The notes beneath the pieces are model-generated. The model was not told where the DNA came from, made no database searches, and saw only the letters and a program-made list of their open reading frames with translations. From Tamlana sp038148895 (GTDB lineage Bacteria; Bacteroidota; Bacteroidia; Flavobacteriales; Flavobacteriaceae), in assembly GCA_038148895.1 (NCBI GenBank), contig JBBVGQ010000001.1: 64,000 nt of DNA; one strand, 5' to 3'. The translations under genes were made by a program, and so were the position numbers. Shown here in pieces: positions 34,980 through 43,301 of the stretch (positions within the stretch are counted from its first letter, which is position 1; every line of letters starts with the position of its first letter).

Positions 34980-35121
34980 TGTTATCAAGAAAGGCAGAGG
35001 GAATAGACCCGTTGAAACCTTGGCAACCCTTTAGCTTTAAAGAAGGTGCTAAATTCTACCTAGACCTGAACTTGTTTCAGGTTCTTTTAGTGAAAATGCT
35101 AAAAGTTTAGGAAAGATAACG
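34980..35121 (+). ncRNA. SAM-I (S-box) riboswitch 2
   Basis: P1 pairs GTTATC (34981-34986) with GATAAC (35115-35120). The core GAAAGGCAGAGGGAATAGACC, GAAACCTTGGCAACC and AAGGTGCTAAATTC matches copy 1 (copy 2 is GGCAGAGGGA where copy 1 has GGTGGAGGGA). The P4 arm is larger and branched: ACCTGAA/TTCAGGT and CTTTTAG/CTAAAAG hairpins inside a CCTAGAC/GTTTAGG stem. It controls metH. The 14 bases at 35137-35150 can pair with the P1 5' strand (34981-34994). Between 35160 and 35205 are two tandem GCAG...CTGC mini-hairpins. Confidence 0.93.
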
Positions 35122-35216
35122 GAAAGTGTTTCCCAACTTTTCTTGATAATATGTAACATGCAGATTTTTAGAGCTGCACCGCAGATTTATGCTGCAAGAT
35201 TTTAAAAGAAATAAAA

Positions 35217-36233
35217 ATGGCAAATATTAAAGAAGCTTTAAAAGACCGGATTTTGGTGCTGGATGGCGCTATGGGAACCATGCTTCAGCGTTATAAATTC
35301 ACCGAAGAGGATTTTAGAGGCGAGCGTTTTAAGGATTACCCAACGCCATTGCAGGGCAATAACGATTTGCTGTCCATCACGCAACCGGAAGCCATAAAAG
35401 CGGTTCATGCCAAGTATTTTGAAGCTGGTTCCGATATTGTGGAGACCAACACGTTTTCAGGAACAACCATAGCTATGGCTGATTATCAAATGGAAGATTT
35501 AGTTTATGAACTTAATTTTCAATCGGCAAAATTGGCTAGAGAAGTTGCGGATGAATTTACCAAAAAAGAACCTAACAAACCACGTTTTGTGGCAGGTTCA
35601 ATAGGGCCAACAAACCGTACGGCAAGTATGTCGCCCGATGTAAACGACCCTGGCTATAGAGCCGTGACTTTTGACGAATTGCGTTTGGCGTACAAACAAC
35701 AAGTTGAGGCGTTGGTTGACGGTGGTGTGGATATTTTATTGGTCGAAACGGTATTTGACACCCTTAACGCCAAAGCGGCTTTGTTCGCTATTGAAGAGGT
35801 AAAAGAAGAGCGAAGCATAGATATCCCCATCATGTTAAGTGGCACCATTACCGATGCTTCGGGCAGAACTTTATCAGGGCAAACGGCAGAAGCATTTTTA
35901 ATTTCTGTATCACACATTCCATTGTTGTCGGTAGGGTTTAACTGTGCTTTGGGGGCCAATTTATTGCAACCACATTTGGAGGCTATTGCCAACAAAACCG
36001 ATTTCGCCATTTCTGCGCATCCAAATGCCGGTTTGCCTAATGCTTTTGGCGAGTATGATGAATCTCCTGAAGAAATGGGCGAGCAAATAGAAGAATATCT
36101 AAAAAAGAATTTAATAAACATTATTGGCGGTTGCTGTGGTACAACACCAGAGCATATAAAAGTCATTGCAAATATTGCAGCAAAATATAAACCACGTCGT
36201 CATGCTGAACTAGTTACAGCATCACATGAGTAA
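35217..36233 (+). CDS. metH: Methionine synthase, homocysteine-binding half (split MetH, N-terminal part)
   Basis: A 338-aa protein with the betaine/homocysteine methyltransferase fold. MLQRYKFTEEDFRG near 22-35 and the zinc ligands in GFNCALG and GGCCGTTPEHI are present. It makes up the first module of B12-dependent methionine synthase. The pterin and B12 modules are on the next gene, five bases later. Its last 11-12 residues (RRHAELVTASHE) come from a copy of an interspersed repeat, not the normal protein. Confidence 0.9.
   Translation: MANIKEALKDRILVLDGAMGTMLQRYKFTEEDFRGERFKDYPTPLQGNNDLLSITQPEAIKAVHAKYFEAGSDIVETNTFSGTTIAMADYQMEDLVYELNFQSAKLAREVADEFTKKEPNKPRFVAGSIGPTNRTASMSPDVNDPGYRAVTFDELRLAYKQQVEALVDGGVDILLVETVFDTLNAKAALFAIEEVKEERSIDIPIMLSGTITDASGRTLSGQTAEAFLISVSHIPLLSVGFNCALGANLLQPHLEAIANKTDFAISAHPNAGLPNAFGEYDESPEEMGEQIEEYLKKNLINIIGGCCGTTPEHIKVIANIAAKYKPRRHAELVTASHE
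36196..36230 (+). repeat. Outer-unit hairpin repeat overlapping the metH half-gene end
   Basis: GTCATGCTGAACTAGTTACA then GCATCACATGA is the same element as the outer arms at 2485-2540 but without the inner insert. It encodes the C-terminal RHAELVTASH residues of the upstream protein and ends at its stop. Confidence 0.65.
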
Positions 36234-36238
36234 AGTTG

Positions 36239-38914
36239 ATGAAAGTTAAGCAAACCAAATACATGAAACTATCAGGGTTAGAACCACTAATTCTGAATGA
36301 AAACAGTAACTTCATTAATATCGGAGAACGTACCAATGTTGCGGGTTCTCGAATGTTTCTTCGACTCATTAAAGAAGAAAAGTTTGATGAAGCCCTAGAT
36401 GTTGCTCGTCATCAGGTAGATGGTGGTGCGCAGATTATAGACATCAATATGGACGATGGGCTCATTGATGGAAAGGAAGCCATGGTTCGTTTTTTGAATT
36501 TAATTGCAGCCGAACCTGATATTTGCCGTGTGCCCATCATGATTGATAGTTCAAAATGGGACATCATTGAAGCGGGTCTTCAAGTGGTGCAAGGAAAATG
36601 TGTGGTTAATTCCATTTCACTTAAAGAAGGCGAAGAAAAATTTATTTGGGAAGCCAAACGGATAAAACGATATGGAGCAGCGGTAATAGTCATGGCTTTT
36701 GATGAAGTGGGGCAAGCCGATAACTACGAACGCCGTATTGAAATCGCCAAACGTTCATATGATATTTTGGTCAACAAAGTTGGCTTTCCTTCCGAAGATA
36801 TCATCTTCGATTTGAATGTTTTTCCGGTGGCCACAGGTATGGAGGAACACCGCAGAAATGCCATCGATTTTATTGAAGCTACCCGTTGGGTGCGCCAAAA
36901 TCTAGAAAATGCTAGTGTTAGTGGCGGGGTTAGTAATGTATCGTTTTCGTTTAGAGGGAACAATACCGTGCGCGAAGCCATGCATTCTGTGTTTTTATAC
37001 CACGCCATTCAAGCGGGTATGAACATGGGTATTGTAAACCCAACCATGTTGGAGGTTTACGACGATATTCCAAAGGATTTATTGGAGCATGTTGAAGATG
37101 TGATTTTAGATAGGCGTGAAGATGCCACCGAACGGTTATTGGAATTTGCCGAAACTGTTAAAGGCACAAAAGTTGAAAAAACGGTTGATTTATCTTGGCG
37201 GGAAAATCCGCTTCAAGATAGAATTACCCATGCATTGGTTAAAGGTATCGATGCATTTATCATTGAAGATGTTGAGGAAGCTAGGCAAAAAGCCGATACA
37301 CCAATAGAAGTTATTGAAGGCCATTTAATGACGGGTATGAACGTTGTAGGCGATTTATTCGGTGCTGGAAAAATGTTTTTACCACAAGTGGTGAAATCGG
37401 CTCGTGTGATGAAGAAAGCTGTGGCGTATCTTAACCCGTTTATCGAGGCTGAAAAATCGGAAGATGCTGAACCGGTTGGTAAAATATTAATGGCGACCGT
37501 AAAGGGCGATGTGCACGATATTGGTAAAAATATTGTAAGTGTTGTATTGGCTTGTAACAATTACGAAATTGTAGATTTAGGTGTTATGGTGCCACCTGAA
37601 AAAATTATAGAAACAGCTATAAAAGAACGAGTGGATGCCATTGGATTGTCAGGTTTAATTACGCCATCACTTGATGAAATGGTGTATTTGGCTAAAGAAA
37701 TGCAACGTCAAAATTTCGAAATCCCGTTGCTTATTGGTGGGGCAACAACCTCAAAAGCGCATACCGCGGTTAAAATCGATACACAGTACGAAAATGCTGT
37801 GGTTCATGTCAATGATGCGTCCAGAGCAGTAACCGTTGTTGGCGATTTACTCAACAAGAAAACATCAAAAGAATATGTGGCTGATTTAAAACGGGATTAT
37901 GATGAATTCCGAACCAAGTTTTTAAAGCGTGGCAAGGAGAAATTGTATATTTCATTCGAGGAAGCTAGAAAAAGAAAATATAAAATCGATTGGAAAAAAG
38001 TCGAAATTGTAAAACCAAAAGAAATGGGTGTTCAAATGCTCAAGCAACTAAGCTTAAAGGAATTGGAACCTTACATTGATTGGAGTCCGTTTTTTAGAAG
38101 TTGGGATTTACACGGTAAATTTCCAGACATTTTAAAAGATGAAAAGGTTGGTGAACATGCCACCCAATTGTACGCTGATGCCCAAGACATGGTTAAAGAC
38201 ATTATTGCAAAACAGTCATTGAAACCAAAGGCCGTTTTTGGTTTGTTTGAAGCCAATAGCATTAATGAAGATGATATTTCTGTTAAGAAAAAAGGTGAGG
38301 AAATTGCCGTTTTTAGAACCTTAAGACAACAATTAAGCAAGCGTGAAGGCATTCCAAATATAGCACTGGCCGATTTTATTGCACCTCAGGAAACAGGAAA
38401 AACAGATTATATTGGCGCCTTTTGTGTGGCCATATTTGGAGCGCAAGAATTGGCCGAAAGTTTCAAAGAGCAACATGACGATTATAACGCCATTATGACT
38501 CAAGCCATTGCTGATAGATTTGCCGAAGCCTTTGCTGAATATCTGCACAAACAAATACGAACTAAGCATTGGGGTTATGCCGAAAATGAAGATTTGAGTA
38601 ACGACGAACTGATAAAAGAAAGTTACAAAGGCATTCGTCCTGCGCCTGGTTATCCCGCTTGTCCGGATCATTTGGAAAAGGAAACTATTTGGGAGTTGCT
38701 TGATGTCGAAAAAATCATAGGAGTTAAATTAACAGAAAGTTTGGCTATGTGGCCTGCCGCTGCTGTTTCGGGGTATTATTTTGCAAACCCAGAAGCAAAA
38801 TATTTTGGGTTGGGCAAAATCACAGATGACCAAGTAACGGATTATGCAAAGCGTAAAGGCATTGATAAAGAAAAGGCCAAAAAGTGGTTGCATCCGGTAA
38901 TTGCAGATTCATAA
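36239..38914 (+). CDS. metH: Methionine synthase, folate/B12/activation half (split MetH, C-terminal part)
   Basis: About 891 aa from the ATG at 36239 (a TTG one codon earlier is in frame). Domain order: pterin-binding barrel with NIGERTNVAGS near 28-38; cap/B12 domain with the axial histidine in KGDVHDIGKNIV near 425-436; and the AdoMet activation domain with RPAPGYPACPDH near 800. It methylates homocysteine using methyl-THF. It sits under the second SAM riboswitch with the N-terminal half and metF. Confidence 0.93.
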   Translation: MKVKQTKYMKLSGLEPLILNENSNFINIGERTNVAGSRMFLRLIKEEKFDEALDVARHQVDGGAQIIDINMDDGLIDGKEAMVRFLNLIAAEPDICRVPIMIDSSKWDIIEAGLQVVQGKCVVNSISLKEGEEKFIWEAKRIKRYGAAVIVMAFDEVGQADNYERRIEIAKRSYDILVNKVGFPSEDIIFDLNVFPVATGMEEHRRNAIDFIEATRWVRQNLENASVSGGVSNVSFSFRGNNTVREAMHSVFLYHAIQAGMNMGIVNPTMLEVYDDIPKDLLEHVEDVILDRREDATERLLEFAETVKGTKVEKTVDLSWRENPLQDRITHALVKGIDAFIIEDVEEARQKADTPIEVIEGHLMTGMNVVGDLFGAGKMFLPQVVKSARVMKKAVAYLNPFIEAEKSEDAEPVGKILMATVKGDVHDIGKNIVSVVLACNNYEIVDLGVMVPPEKIIETAIKERVDAIGLSGLITPSLDEMVYLAKEMQRQNFEIPLLIGGATTSKAHTAVKIDTQYENAVVHVNDASRAVTVVGDLLNKKTSKEYVADLKRDYDEFRTKFLKRGKEKLYISFEEARKRKYKIDWKKVEIVKPKEMGVQMLKQLSLKELEPYIDWSPFFRSWDLHGKFPDILKDEKVGEHATQLYADAQDMVKDIIAKQSLKPKAVFGLFEANSINEDDISVKKKGEEIAVFRTLRQQLSKREGIPNIALADFIAPQETGKTDYIGAFCVAIFGAQELAESFKEQHDDYNAIMTQAIADRFAEAFAEYLHKQIRTKHWGYAENEDLSNDELIKESYKGIRPAPGYPACPDHLEKETIWELLDVEKIIGVKLTESLAMWPAAAVSGYYFANPEAKYFGLGKITDDQVTDYAKRKGIDKEKAKKWLHPVIADS

Positions 38915-38915
38915 A

Positions 38916-39110
38916 ATGAGGCAAAAATTTATAGAATTAACATTAGGCAGTTATGTGATATCTCATGGATACGACAATAAAGGCAAAGAAAAGTTGGAAC
39001 ATGTGTATTCTGCAACTTTTTCTAAAAAACTAGTTGCTGTTTCTAGAATTAAATCTGTTAGTGAAAAATATATTTTAACAGATTATACGGATGGCAGATG
39101 GATTTATTGA
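38916..39110 (+). CDS. Small unassigned protein, 64 aa, with possible nonsense end
   Basis: It starts at ATG two bases after the metH stop. It has FIELTLGSYVI and HVYSATFSKKL and looks like the short SH3-like/beta-rich small proteins common in Flavobacteria. The TGA at 39108 is followed in frame by EYEEDYDAVKMLLL and then TAA, so a TGG-to-TGA change may have shortened a 79-residue protein. No function recognised. Confidence 0.5.
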   Translation: MRQKFIELTLGSYVISHGYDNKGKEKLEHVYSATFSKKLVAVSRIKSVSEKYILTDYTDGRWIY

Positions 39111-39158
39111 GAGTATGAGGAAGACTATGATGCTGTTAAAATGTTATTGCTTTAATTT

Positions 39159-39241
39159 GCGTTAGTGATTGTAGTGTAAAGCCCACAGTGAGGCACTAGC
39201 GAGGACATGTAACGAAAAGCGCGACCCTTGTAGTAACGCCC
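39159..39241 (-). repeat. Interspersed repeat, family A copy 3
   Basis: On the minus strand it starts GGGCGTTACTACAAGGGTCG and ends AATCACTAACGC. It aligns across 83 bases with copy 1 (23506-23588). It is in the metH-metF gap. Confidence 0.8.
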
Positions 39242-39270
39242 AAAGAATAAAAATAGTGATTAATAAAAAG

Positions 39271-39283
39271 TCCCCTTTGGGGA
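39271..39283 (+). promoter_or_regulatory. Small hairpin next to the metF start codon
   Basis: TCCCC-TTT-GGGGA forms a 5-bp stem ending 8 bases before the metF ATG, where a ribosome would bind. This CCCCTTTGGGG sequence is also a frequent Bacteroidota intergenic repeat, so it may be repeat-derived rather than regulatory. Confidence 0.4.
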
Positions 39284-39291
39284 TTTAGGGA

Positions 39292-40248
39292 ATGAAAGTA
39301 ACAGACCACATAAAACAAGCTAAAGGAAAAACATTGTTTTCCTTTGAGGTAATACCACCTCAAAAAGGGAAAAACATTCAGGATTTATACGATAACATCG
39401 ATCCGTTAATGGAGTTTAATCCACCTTTTATTGATGTTACAACGTCTAGGGAAGAATATGTTTATGTTGATAAGGGCAATGGTCTTTTAGATAAACGCAT
39501 TACTAGAATGAGACCTGGAACGGTTGGTATTTGTGCTTCTATTATGCATAAATACAAGGTTGACGCTATTCCACATTTACTTTGCGGTGGTTTTACCAAA
39601 GAGGAAACAGAGTATGTTTTGGTAGATTGCCACTATCTGGGCATTGACAATGTGGTGGCATTACGCGGTGATGCGAGAAAAGATGAACCTTATTTTGTGC
39701 CAACAAAAGGTGGAAATGCCTATGCAAGTGAATTGGTGGAGCAAATAGTGAATTTAAATAATGGGAAATATTTGCATGATGATGTAGAGATAGAGCACAA
39801 TTACGATTTTTGTATTGGTGTTGCTGGCTATCCTGAAAAACACATGGAAGCGCCATCTTTAGTTACAGATTTAAGACGACTTAAAGCAAAGGTTGATGCA
39901 GGTGCAGATTATGTGGTTACACAAATGTTTTTTGATAATAAAAAATATTTTGACTTTGTAGACCAAGCACGGGAGATTGGCATTACAGTTCCCATTATAC
40001 CCGGAATTAAGCCTATTGCCGTAAAGCGTCATTTACAAATTTTGCCACAAGTTTTTAAAATAGATTTGCCCCAAGACCTAATTGATGCTGTTGAGGATTG
40101 TAAAGACAATAAAGCGGTTAGGCAAGTAGGCATTGAGTTTGCCATTCAACAATCAAAGGAGTTAAAAGAGGCAGGAGTGCCCTTTTTGCATTACTATTCT
40201 ATGGGCAAAAGCGATAATATTAAAGCAATAGCATCAAAGTTGTTTTAA
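39292..40248 (+). CDS. metF: 5,10-Methylenetetrahydrofolate reductase
   Basis: A 318-aa FAD-dependent TIM-barrel enzyme that makes methyl-THF for MetH. The FSFEVIPPQKG start (about 16-26), the catalytic-region VVALRGD near 116-122 and the DAGADYVVTQMFFDN motif near 197-211 are typical. It follows the metH genes and a family A repeat, so cotranscription is likely but the repeat could affect it. Confidence 0.94.
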   Translation: MKVTDHIKQAKGKTLFSFEVIPPQKGKNIQDLYDNIDPLMEFNPPFIDVTTSREEYVYVDKGNGLLDKRITRMRPGTVGICASIMHKYKVDAIPHLLCGGFTKEETEYVLVDCHYLGIDNVVALRGDARKDEPYFVPTKGGNAYASELVEQIVNLNNGKYLHDDVEIEHNYDFCIGVAGYPEKHMEAPSLVTDLRRLKAKVDAGADYVVTQMFFDNKKYFDFVDQAREIGITVPIIPGIKPIAVKRHLQILPQVFKIDLPQDLIDAVEDCKDNKAVRQVGIEFAIQQSKELKEAGVPFLHYYSMGKSDNIKAIASKLF

Positions 40249-40283
40249 ATATTGCGTTACATTTGCGGATAGAAATCCCCATC

Positions 40284-41384
40284 ATGAAGTTACTTTATAG
40301 TTGTGTTTTATTGTTATGCTTCAATTTTATTTTAGCTCAAGATAAAACGCATTCGTCTTACGTTGACGTTAATTACTTCCGAGGAAATATCGCGCTTCAC
40401 AACACAGAGATTTTACATTTAATACAAGGCCATCCAGAGGGAACTATCATTAGTTGGAACAAAAAAACCTATGGTTTTGAGGATTGGGAACAGCGTTTCA
40501 ATTATCCAGATTATGGTGTTTCATTTGCTTATCAGAACCTGAAGAATGATGTTTTGGGCAATAATTATGGACTTTACGCACACTATAATTTTTACTTTTT
40601 AAAACGGAATTTAATGTTTCGTATTGGTCAAGGTTTGGCTTATAATACACATCCGTTCAATCGTGAAAACAATGTAAAAAATGTCGCTTTTGGCACTAAG
40701 TTCATGAGCAGTACCTATGTTATGCTTAATTTTAAAAAAGAGCATATTTTTGATAGAATTGGTTTGCAAACAGGCTTGTCGCTTATTCATTATTCCAATG
40801 CCAATGTTAAATCGCCCAACAATGGAACCAATTCAATTACCTTTAATGTTGGACTGAATTATAATTTAGATGACAACAATATTGAATACCAACATACGCT
40901 GGATAAAAAAGCGAATCAGCAGTTCTCTGAGCCGATAAAATATAATCTGGTTTTTAGAAGTGGCATTAACGAAAGTGATTATATTGGTAGTGGCCAGTTT
41001 GCCATGTATGTTGCGTCGGCTTATGCCGATAAACGCATCAATAAAACAAGTGCTTTGCATATTGGTGCAGATGTATTCTTTTCGAATTTTTTAAAGGAAT
41101 TGATTTATTATGAAAGTGTCGCATTTCCCGAAAAAGGCGTTTCTGGAGATGAAGATTATAAGCGTGTAGGGATTTTTGCCGGGCATGAACTCTTTATTAG
41201 TAAAACCTCCCTTATTAGCCAATACGGGTACTATCTATACTATCCTTTTGAGTTTGAGGGAAGAACTTATATCAGAATTGGACTTAAGCGCTATTTTTCT
41301 GAAAAATGGTTTGGGGCGCTGACCCTTAAGTCTCATGGCGCAAGGGCGGAAGGTGTTGAATTTGGAATAGGAGTAAGGTTATGA
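40284..41384 (+). CDS. Acyloxyacyl hydrolase / lipid A deacylase (PagL-like) outer membrane protein
   Basis: 366 aa; the start is set at ATG 40284 because MKLLYSCVLLLCFNFILAQD is a signal peptide. The rest is beta-rich, consistent with an outer-membrane barrel. The putative catalytic pair is H169 and S171 in LIHYSNANVK, matching the HxSN motif of PagL lipid A 3-O-deacylases. It would modify LPS in the outer membrane. It overlaps the next gene by 4 bases (ATGA). Confidence 0.72.
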   Translation: MKLLYSCVLLLCFNFILAQDKTHSSYVDVNYFRGNIALHNTEILHLIQGHPEGTIISWNKKTYGFEDWEQRFNYPDYGVSFAYQNLKNDVLGNNYGLYAHYNFYFLKRNLMFRIGQGLAYNTHPFNRENNVKNVAFGTKFMSSTYVMLNFKKEHIFDRIGLQTGLSLIHYSNANVKSPNNGTNSITFNVGLNYNLDDNNIEYQHTLDKKANQQFSEPIKYNLVFRSGINESDYIGSGQFAMYVASAYADKRINKTSALHIGADVFFSNFLKELIYYESVAFPEKGVSGDEDYKRVGIFAGHELFISKTSLISQYGYYLYYPFEFEGRTYIRIGLKRYFSEKWFGALTLKSHGARAEGVEFGIGVRL

Positions 41385-42127
41385 GGAAAATAATTATCAC
41401 GATATCATGCGTTTTGTTTTTTGCTTGCGATAGCGAAAAAGCCAATGATTGCTTTCAAAATACAGGAGACATAGTTCAACAAGAAATCTCTGTTGCTGCT
41501 TTTGATAAAATCTTGGTAAATAGAGACATTGAGTTAATCATTAAAGAGGGGGGTGAACAGAAGGTAGTGGTGCAGACCGGTGAGAATTTGATGAATGATG
41601 TTTTGGTTGAAGTTATTGGTGGCAGGTTGGTGCTAACAGATAATAACACCTGTAATTATGTTAGAGATTACGGATTAACAAAAGTGTATGTCACTGCTGC
41701 TAATCTTGTTGAAATAAGAAGTTCCACGCAGTATGATGTTAGCTCGGATGGAATATTAACCTTTCCAAGCCTAACTATTTTATCCGAAGATTTTAATATG
41801 CCGGAAGCCTATACGGTCGGTGATTTTAGGTTAAAAATAAATAATGAAACGTTGAACGTCACTTTCAATAATCTTTCAATAGCCTATATTGAAGGGCAAA
41901 CCGATAATCTAAATATTACTTTTTCAAATGGGAATTGTAGATTTGAAGGGCGTGGTTTAATCGTGCAAAAAGTGAACGTTTGGAACAGGAGTTCCAATGA
42001 TATGATTGTTAATCCGCAACAAGAAATTAAAGGCAAAATTTTAGGATTGGGCAATGTTATTTCTGCCAACAAGCCACCTTTGGTAAATGTTGAAGAAGTT
42101 TATAGAGGTCAGTTAATTTTTGAATAA
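41381..42127 (+). CDS. Head-GIN-domain (DUF2807) lipoprotein
   Basis: A 248-aa exported protein. The N-terminus ends VLFFACDSEKA, a lipobox-like signal with Cys as the lipidation site. The mature part has repeating beta strands with the DUF2807 adhesin-like pattern (FDKILVNRDIELIIKEGGEQ near 41-60). It is probably an outer-membrane-associated surface protein of unknown role. Its 3' end overlaps the convergent ackA by 15 bases. Confidence 0.7.
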   Translation: MRKIIITISCVLFFACDSEKANDCFQNTGDIVQQEISVAAFDKILVNRDIELIIKEGGEQKVVVQTGENLMNDVLVEVIGGRLVLTDNNTCNYVRDYGLTKVYVTAANLVEIRSSTQYDVSSDGILTFPSLTILSEDFNMPEAYTVGDFRLKINNETLNVTFNNLSIAYIEGQTDNLNITFSNGNCRFEGRGLIVQKVNVWNRSSNDMIVNPQQEIKGKILGLGNVISANKPPLVNVEEVYRGQLIFE

Positions 42128-43300
42128 GGCGACCGATTGCTTGGCTATTTCCAATTCTTCATTTGTAGGTATCACCAATATTTTTACTTTAGATTCCTTA
42201 GTGTTAATTTCATGCAAGCCTTTTGAGCGTATTTTGTTTTCTTCAATATCTAAATCAATGCCTAAAAAGTCCATGTTTTCGCAAACCAATTGGCGCATTA
42301 AAGTTGAATTTTCACCAATGCCTGCGGTAAATACAATCGCATCCAATCCGTTTAAAATGGCAGCATAACTTCCAATATATTTTTTAATTCTATATGCATT
42401 CATGTGCAGCGCAAGTTGGCAATCTTTGTTTCCTTTGGCGGCCATAATTTCAATATCTCTTAAATCGCTGTAGCCTGTTAGCCCAAGCATGCCGCTTTTT
42501 TTGTTCAATATATTATTGATTTCTTTTAGCGAATAGCCCAATTTGTCTTTTAAATGAAAGATAATGGAAGGGTCAATATCCCCAGAGCGCGTACCCATAA
42601 TAAGTCCTGCAAGTGGCGAAAAACCAAGAGAGTGGTCTATACTTTCACCATTTTTTATCGCGGTCATACTACAACCATTGCCCAAGTGAATGGTAATAAT
42701 TTTCGATTCCGTTTTTCCTAAAAACTCAATAGCTTTTTCCGAAACATATTTGTGGCTGGTGCCATGAAAACCATATAAACGAATTTTGTTTTCGGTTAAA
42801 AATTCGTTGGGAATAGCATATTTATAAGCGTGCTCTGGAATAGATTGGTGAAATGCCGTATCGAAAACAGCCACCTGTTTTGCACTGGGAAAAATATCTT
42901 CGGCCACTTCAATACCTTCTAAATTGGCAGGATTATGCAATGGTGCCAAGGGAATTAGAGCTTTAATTTTTTCCTTAACAGTTTTGGTTATTTCGGTAGT
43001 GTTGCTAAAAGAGCTTCCACCATGAACCACACGATGCCCAACTATGTTTATTTCTTCAGGGGTTGTAATAACGCCAATATTTTTGTCCAATAAGTTTTGC
43101 GACACCAATTTTAAGCCAGCCTTATGGTTTAAAATTGGAGTTTCAAACTCAATGGATTCTTTTTGGTTTTTAAACTTAAATATGGAGTCATTAAAACCAA
43201 TTCGTTCTATTTGTCCAGAACAAAGAATGGTTTGGTCTGGCATAGAAAATAATTGAAATTTTAAGGAGGAACTTCCTGAATTTAAAACGAGTACTTGCAT
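42113..43300 (-). CDS. ackA: Acetate kinase
   Basis: A 395-aa kinase interconverting acetyl phosphate and acetate with ATP. Motifs: LNSGSSSLKFQLF at the N-terminus, GHRVVHGG near 87-94, and TGIGENS-like TAGIGENSTLMR near 319-330. It follows pta by one base, forming the usual pta-ackA operon. The convergent 15-base overlap at its 3' end is with the DUF2807 gene. Confidence 0.95.
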   Translation of the reverse strand: MQVLVLNSGSSSLKFQLFSMPDQTILCSGQIERIGFNDSIFKFKNQKESIEFETPILNHKAGLKLVSQNLLDKNIGVITTPEEINIVGHRVVHGGSSFSNTTEITKTVKEKIKALIPLAPLHNPANLEGIEVAEDIFPSAKQVAVFDTAFHQSIPEHAYKYAIPNEFLTENKIRLYGFHGTSHKYVSEKAIEFLGKTESKIITIHLGNGCSMTAIKNGESIDHSLGFSPLAGLIMGTRSGDIDPSIIFHLKDKLGYSLKEINNILNKKSGMLGLTGYSDLRDIEIMAAKGNKDCQLALHMNAYRIKKYIGSYAAILNGLDAIVFTAGIGENSTLMRQLVCENMDFLGIDLDIEENKIRSKGLHEINTKESKVKILVIPTNEELEIAKQSVALFKN

Positions 43301-43301
43301 A

